Source of the DNA: Algoriphagus lacus
Lineage (GTDB): Bacteria > Bacteroidota > Bacteroidia > Cytophagales > Cyclobacteriaceae
NCBI RefSeq assembly: GCF_003583985.1
Contig: NZ_QXML01000007.1
Span: 124,001-188,000, forward strand
Direction: 5' to 3'
Length of the DNA stretch: 64,000 nucleotides
Part shown: one piece after another, positions 60,312-64,000 of the stretch
Layout of the letters: each line of letters begins with the position of its first letter
Numbering within the stretch: position 1 is the first letter of the stretch
Translations under genes and position numbers: made by a program
Notes under the pieces: generated by a model
Database searches by the model: none
Told to the model about the DNA's origin: nothing
The model's input: the letters and a program-made list of their open reading frames with translations, nothing else

Positions 60312-61742
60312 TTAGAATGCTGAAATGATCATGTAGATCAGCCCCGCGATCATAGCACTAACCGGGATGGTCAAGATCCAGGCCCAAAGCAAATTGATCG
60401 TCACTCCCCAGCGAACTGCAGAAAGTCTTTTGGTAGCACCTACCCCAATGATTGATCCGGTGATGGTATGGGTGGTAGAAACCGGGATTTTTAGCATTTC
60501 GGTCAAAAACAAGGTCAAAGCACCGGCTGTTTCTGCAGCCACTCCTTCAAATGGGGTGACTTTGGTGATTCGGGTCCCCATTGTTTTGATGATTTTCCAG
60601 CCTCCGCTCATTGTGCCAAGGGCTATAAATGAATAACAGGCCAAGGGTACCCAGTTGGGCATTTCTTCAAAACTGGAAATTTGGTTGCCTGCAATCAGTG
60701 CGACAGTGATGATTCCCATCACCTTTTGGGAATCATTTCCCCCGTGACCAATACTAAATGCAGCAGAGGAGACCAGCTGCATTCGCTTAAACCACGCCTC
60801 ACTTTGGGTGTAGTTCATCATGCTTAGGAAAAGGCTAAACAGGGCGATGGAAATAACTATAAACCCGATAATCAGCCATTTTACATTTTCTCCATGGGAG
60901 ATGTAATTCATGTAATTGGTTTCAAATCTGGGTTGGAATGTTGTCGCAACTTCCTTGAGTTTGCCGCTTTGGAGGAGGGAAAAAGTAATTTGATCTCCAT
61001 GCCGATGGGAAGCTAAGATTTGGTCGAGTTCGTTTGAATCCTCCAGAGATTTGCCATCCACTGCCAGGATAATGTCCCCTTTGTTCAGCCCCATGGCTTT
61101 TGCTGGAGTTTTGTTTAGGATTTCCTGAACAGCCAGACCTTGGTCGGTAACCTCAATATTGTTGAAGCCCAGTATTTTGGTCATTTTGGTTTCAAAGGAC
61201 AGGCTCACATAATAAACCGTCACCACCATGACTAGGATGGAAAAGATTTTTGGAAAAATGCTTTTTCGGAAAGAGTTCAGAAACCAAAGGGAAATGATGA
61301 AGGCCATCAGCATTCCCAGCAAGGGAGCCAGTACGATAAAGCTTGCAATTTTGGCGATGGTACCAGCCTCTATCGCGTCAAATCCGGCATGCGCGATCGC
61401 AGCTCCAGCAAACCCTCCGATCAAGGTATGGGAAGAACTGGACGGGATTCCGAACCACCAAGTCAGCAAGTTCCAGGCGATTGCAGCAATCAAACCGGCC
61501 AAAATTACTTCCAGGGTGATATCTGCCTCGTGGACGGTTTTGGCGATGGTATTGGCAACACCGTGATCCTTGAAAATAAAGAAAGCCACAAAATTGAAGA
61601 ATGCCGCCCAAACTACTGCCTGGAATGGAGTCAAAACTTTTGTAGAAACAACCGTAGCGATGGAATTGGCGGCGTCATGAAAACCGTTGATGTAATCAAA
61701 AATAAGTGCAAGCGCTATGATGACTATCAGGAGTGTCGTCAT
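60312..61742 (-). CDS. PiT-type inorganic phosphate transporter with inserted PDZ domain
   Basis: A 476-residue protein. Two PHO4 halves carry the inverted signature repeats FDYINGFHDAANSIATVVST (near the N-terminus) and AFSIGHGGNDSQKVMGIITV (about 320), each with surrounding helices and conserved FGIPSSSSHTLIGG and KIPVSTTHTITGSIIGVGA. Between the halves, residues about 192-272 read as a PDZ domain (VTDQGLAVQEILNKTPAKAM, GLNKGDIILAVDGKSLEDSNEL), which ordinary Pit proteins lack. It carries phosphate-metal complexes with protons. It lies 36 nt after the PhoU-like gene, the usual pit operon order. Confidence 0.9.
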   Translation of the reverse strand: MTTLLIVIIALALIFDYINGFHDAANSIATVVSTKVLTPFQAVVWAAFFNFVAFFIFKDHGVANTIAKTVHEADITLEVILAGLIAAIAWNLLTWWFGIPSSSSHTLIGGFAGAAIAHAGFDAIEAGTIAKIASFIVLAPLLGMLMAFIISLWFLNSFRKSIFPKIFSILVMVVTVYYVSLSFETKMTKILGFNNIEVTDQGLAVQEILNKTPAKAMGLNKGDIILAVDGKSLEDSNELDQILASHRHGDQITFSLLQSGKLKEVATTFQPRFETNYMNYISHGENVKWLIIGFIVISIALFSLFLSMMNYTQSEAWFKRMQLVSSAAFSIGHGGNDSQKVMGIITVALIAGNQISSFEEMPNWVPLACYSFIALGTMSGGWKIIKTMGTRITKVTPFEGVAAETAGALTLFLTEMLKIPVSTTHTITGSIIGVGATKRLSAVRWGVTINLLWAWILTIPVSAMIAGLIYMIISAF

Positions 61743-61778
61743 GAGATGGGAAGGTGATCGATTGAGAGAGGCTTTTGA

Positions 61779-62426
61779 TTAAGAGTACTTGATAATGATC
61801 GACTCGATTACATTGGCCGAATCTTCGCATTTATTAGTTACCGTCTCCATATCCTGGTAAAGCTCCTTTAGCTTGATCAATTCAATTGGGTTTTTCTCGG
61901 TGAGAAAAAGGTGCCTAAGCGCTTTGTCCAAAATTTTATCCGCCTCATTTTCAAAGTAGTTTACCTTGCCACAGGCGTCGGTGATGGCCTTGAGGTCTTT
62001 CATATTTCTCAAACCCAATAATGCAACCCGGAGAGCACCCGTTGCACTCAAAATCACATCAGAAAACGCCCGCATGGTGTCATTGACTTCATTGATATCA
62101 TAATTGACTATGCTTTTTGCAGAAAGCCAGATGTAGTCAGCTACATCATCCAAAGAACCCGCGAGGTAGTGAATGTCCTCCCGGTCAAACGGGGTGATGA
62201 AATTTTTCCCCAATTCCAAGAAAAGCCGGCGAGTAGCTTCGTCGTTTTTACGCTCCAGTGCTTCCAGAGTGATCAGCATATTATCCTTTTTCTCATCCTC
62301 TTTTTCGTACAATGCGTCTCGGAATACCTGGCTCATAACGTTTAGATTATCAGCGACTTCTTCAAAAATACTGTAGAAAACTCTGTCCTTGGGAGTGAAG
62401 AGTTTTACAAAGGAATTTAAACCCAT
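61779..62426 (-). CDS. DUF47 PhoU-like protein, partner of the Pit transporter
   Basis: A 215-residue all-helical cytoplasmic protein of the TIGR00153 type: LFTPKDRVFYSIFEEVADNLNVMSQVFRDAL, FITPFDREDIHYLAGSLDDVADYIW with the E/DxxxD metal-binding pattern, and LYQDMETVTNKCEDSANVIESIII at the end. DUF47 proteins are encoded next to pit genes and are thought to modulate phosphate uptake. It is the first gene of the two-gene operon, with a -7 box at 62470-62477. Confidence 0.93.
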   Translation of the reverse strand: MGLNSFVKLFTPKDRVFYSIFEEVADNLNVMSQVFRDALYEKEDEKKDNMLITLEALERKNDEATRRLFLELGKNFITPFDREDIHYLAGSLDDVADYIWLSAKSIVNYDINEVNDTMRAFSDVILSATGALRVALLGLRNMKDLKAITDACGKVNYFENEADKILDKALRHLFLTEKNPIELIKLKELYQDMETVTNKCEDSANVIESIIIKYS

Positions 62427-62469
62427 GGGATTATTGATTTTGGTGTGGTGATCTTTTGGAATGGCATTG

Positions 62470-62477
62470 CAAAGGTA
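62470..62477 (-). promoter_or_regulatory. Candidate -7 box for the phoU-like/pit operon
   Basis: The minus strand reads TACCTTTG, an exact TAnnTTTG match, 43 nt before the ATG at 62426. There is no convincing -33 element and no visible pho box. Confidence 0.45.
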
Positions 62478-62668
62478 AGTGCTTCATTTTAAGGGCTCCG
62501 TTGCTTAACAGTGAATTAACAATTAGATAATATTGAAGACGCCTTTGATTCTGATGGCCGTCCAGACTTCCGGGGTAATTCAGAGAGGTCCAAGGAAATG
62601 GAAATGAGGATTTAGGATTTATATCTGATTGTCAGTCAGGCCGTTTTATTTCATTTTTTTCGAATAGG

Positions 62669-63334
62669 TCAGGATGTGCAGCTGTTGATGTAGTCTCTGA
62701 CTAAGGTGACAAAGTCAGGTAATGTCTTATCCTCGTAAATCTGGATAAACTGATTGAACTGCATGTAGCCATAGATATAGGGATCGCTCGAGACCTTGTC
62801 GTAATTCTCATTGAAGTATTGCTCGATGCTCATTCCTTTTGGGACAGGATCAGGGAGAATCCCAACAATATGCTGAGCAAAGGCATAGCACTTTTCCAGT
62901 TGGTCGATTTCCTGATGCATTCTCCACCAAGTCAAGCCTACCTGATTGGCGAAATATTCATTTTTGTAGGAACCCTTTTCGTCTCCCTTTGCAAAAAACT
63001 GAAGTCCATGTCCCAGTTCATGAGGAAGGTAAAACCCGTTGAAAAAGAGTCCAAACAGTGTTTTTCCAGCTGCATCTGATCCCCCCATTTGGGAAAAGAA
63101 ACCGATCGAATCGGAACCCAATTGATCCCAAAAAGGTAAGTTGACGGTTTTGGTCGCAGGATCAAAAAATACCAAAGAAGGCGTGGTGTTGATAATCACT
63201 TGTACATCGAAGGGCAAATCAGCCTTGATCTGATGAATGTCTGAAATAAACTGGGTGGTGATTTGAGTTCCGTCCTTGACAAGTGCTGCTTGGTCAGAAT
63301 AAGTGGTAAACCAAGGATTAGGGATTGAATTCAT
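62669..63334 (-). CDS. Uncharacterised protein with HELGH zinc-protease motif
   Basis: A 221-residue protein without a signal peptide. HELGHGLQFF (about 105-114) is an HExxH zinc motif preceded by a hydrophobic strand (LFGLFFNGFYLP). EYFANQVGLTWW about 25 residues later supplies a third Glu ligand in gluzincin style. The N-terminal half resembles the upstream strands of a metallopeptidase domain; the C-terminus is aromatic and acidic. I do not recognise the family. It is a candidate cytoplasmic minimal metalloprotease, or an inactive relative, and stands alone between terminator-bounded neighbours. Confidence 0.7.
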   Translation of the reverse strand: MNSIPNPWFTTYSDQAALVKDGTQITTQFISDIHQIKADLPFDVQVIINTTPSLVFFDPATKTVNLPFWDQLGSDSIGFFSQMGGSDAAGKTLFGLFFNGFYLPHELGHGLQFFAKGDEKGSYKNEYFANQVGLTWWRMHQEIDQLEKCYAFAQHIVGILPDPVPKGMSIEQYFNENYDKVSSDPYIYGYMQFNQFIQIYEDKTLPDFVTLVRDYINSCTS

Positions 63335-63436
63335 AAAGCAATATTAGATTGGCAATGGCTTAAAAATTTGAGTGGAGTGTTGAAATCATCAGGTAATATT
63401 CAGGGAATCGTCAGAAAGTGGAAATTTGAAAAATTG

Positions 63437-63470
63437 AAACAGCCCATTGAAATTTTTCAATGGGCTGTTT
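63437..63470. terminator. Bidirectional intrinsic terminator
   Basis: AAACAGCCCATTGAA (63437-63451) and TTCAATGGGCTGTTT (63456-63470) form a perfect 15-bp stem with a 4-nt loop. The T-rich stem base and flanks suit both strands; the minus-strand use is the isomerase gene ending at 63476. Confidence 0.85.
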
Positions 63471-63475
63471 TTGAT

Positions 63476-64000
63476 TTACTTTTTCAACTGACTTTGAATG
63501 AAGGCAATGCTTTGTGGAATTTGAGCCACCGACCTGGAGCTTTCATCCTCGATGACGAGGTATTTGGTACCCTGTTTTTTAGCCTCCTGTATCAATCCGG
63601 CAATATCAATGTCCCCGGTACCTAAAACTACGTTGGTTTCAACATCTCCCCGTCCATCAGGTGATCCTGGGGTGCCAATTTTTCGGTCTTTTAGGTGTAG
63701 CTGAGGGAATTTGCCCGGATACTTTTTCATGATGGCTAGGGGATCTCCTCCGCCCATTTTAACCCAGTAAACATCCATGTTAAACTGGAAATTCTTTGCA
63801 TTTTGAAGCATGTAGTCCATAGGTGAGCCACTTCCGGTTTGTGCAAATTCATAACCGTGAGGATGGTAGGTCAGTGTTATTCCTTCCTTGGCAAGCATTT
63901 CTCCGGTCTTGTTGAAAAGTTCCGTAGCCGCTTTGATTTCATCCATGGTGATTGGACCTTCTGCATGCGGGATCCAATAACAGGTCGCGTATTTGGCGCC
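63476..64000 (-). CDS. Sugar phosphate isomerase/epimerase, N-terminus cut by window edge
   Basis: The frame is open to position 64000 (GAKYATCYWIPHAEGPITMD upstream of the first internal ATG), so 174 C-terminal residues are seen. TIM-barrel features: YHPHGYEFAQ, FNMDVYWVKMGGGDP with metal-binding Asp, FPQLHLKDRK with His, the GTGDIDIAGLIQEAKK phosphate-site-like loop, and YLVIEDE with the final Glu ligand. This is the pattern of exported or cytoplasmic xylose-isomerase-like epimerases in Bacteroidota. It is the third such protein in the window. The full start lies outside. Confidence 0.85.
   Translation of the reverse strand, partial: GAKYATCYWIPHAEGPITMDEIKAATELFNKTGEMLAKEGITLTYHPHGYEFAQTGSGSPMDYMLQNAKNFQFNMDVYWVKMGGGDPLAIMKKYPGKFPQLHLKDRKIGTPGSPDGRGDVETNVVLGTGDIDIAGLIQEAKKQGTKYLVIEDESSRSVAQIPQSIAFIQSQLKK

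Overview
The window looks like chromosomal DNA of a member of the Bacteroidota, most likely order Cytophagales and Algoriphagus- or Cyclobacterium-like. The genus is an inference from gene content; no 16S rRNA gene is present. The evidence is a SusC/SusD pair, a PorP/SprF-type protein beside two large proteins with type-B type IX secretion (T9SS) C-terminal domains, many Bacteroidota-style lipoproteins and DUF families, and promoters of the TTTG-N19-TAnnTTTG type. I see no phage, conjugation, insertion-sequence or CRISPR genes.

Layout. 1-3.6 kb: a cut outer-membrane-type protein, tRNA-Arg(ACG) with a textbook promoter and terminator, a small lipoprotein, a GH140-like glycosidase and an MFS transporter. 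3.8-16 kb: a T9SS block with two giant paralogous secreted proteins flanking yaaA, a divergent PorP/SprF gene and an M48 membrane protease. 16.2-25.9 kb: sugar-oxidation genes (Tat-exported Gfo/Idh/MocA oxidoreductase, phytanoyl-CoA dioxygenase family protein, ThuA protein, TIM-barrel isomerase), an MFS transporter, a sulfatase and a complete-looking subclass B1 metallo-beta-lactamase. 26-35.6 kb: mixed genes (serine hydrolase lipoprotein, methyltransferase, AT-richer hydrolase, DUF1593 lipoprotein, YdeI-like protein, DUF2975/DUF2975/XRE operon, hexapeptide acetyltransferase).

35.7-55.5 kb is the most coherent system. A leftward group encodes a PQQ-type sugar dehydrogenase fused to cytochrome c, an FG-GAP/VCBS protein and an SGNH-PVC-HEAT-cytochrome c fusion. 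A rightward group encodes SusC, SusD, a second PVC-HEAT-cytochrome c lipoprotein, a DUF1080 protein (3-keto-disaccharide hydrolase family), a DUF4432 protein, a cupin, a TIM-barrel isomerase and a cytoplasmic Gfo/Idh/MocA dehydrogenase. There is no classical glycoside hydrolase. The set reads as an oxidative (3-keto-sugar type) glycoside utilisation locus that passes electrons to c-type cytochromes; this is an inference from family content.

55.6-64 kb: proline-iminopeptidase-like lipoprotein, hemolysin III family protein, DUF5009 protein, two-domain rhodanese, DUF2911 protein, a PiT phosphate transporter with an inserted PDZ domain and its PhoU-like partner, an uncharacterised HExxH protein, and a TIM-barrel isomerase cut by the window edge.

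Intergenic spaces carry several families of short, often inverted, degenerate repeats (GTCAACAGTC, CGCAAAGG, GGTTCAAAG and TTCGAATATCGAA types), usually directly beside stop codons. Where an in-frame upstream TTG had to be weighed against a downstream ATG that begins a clear signal peptide or conserved N-terminus, I chose the ATG.
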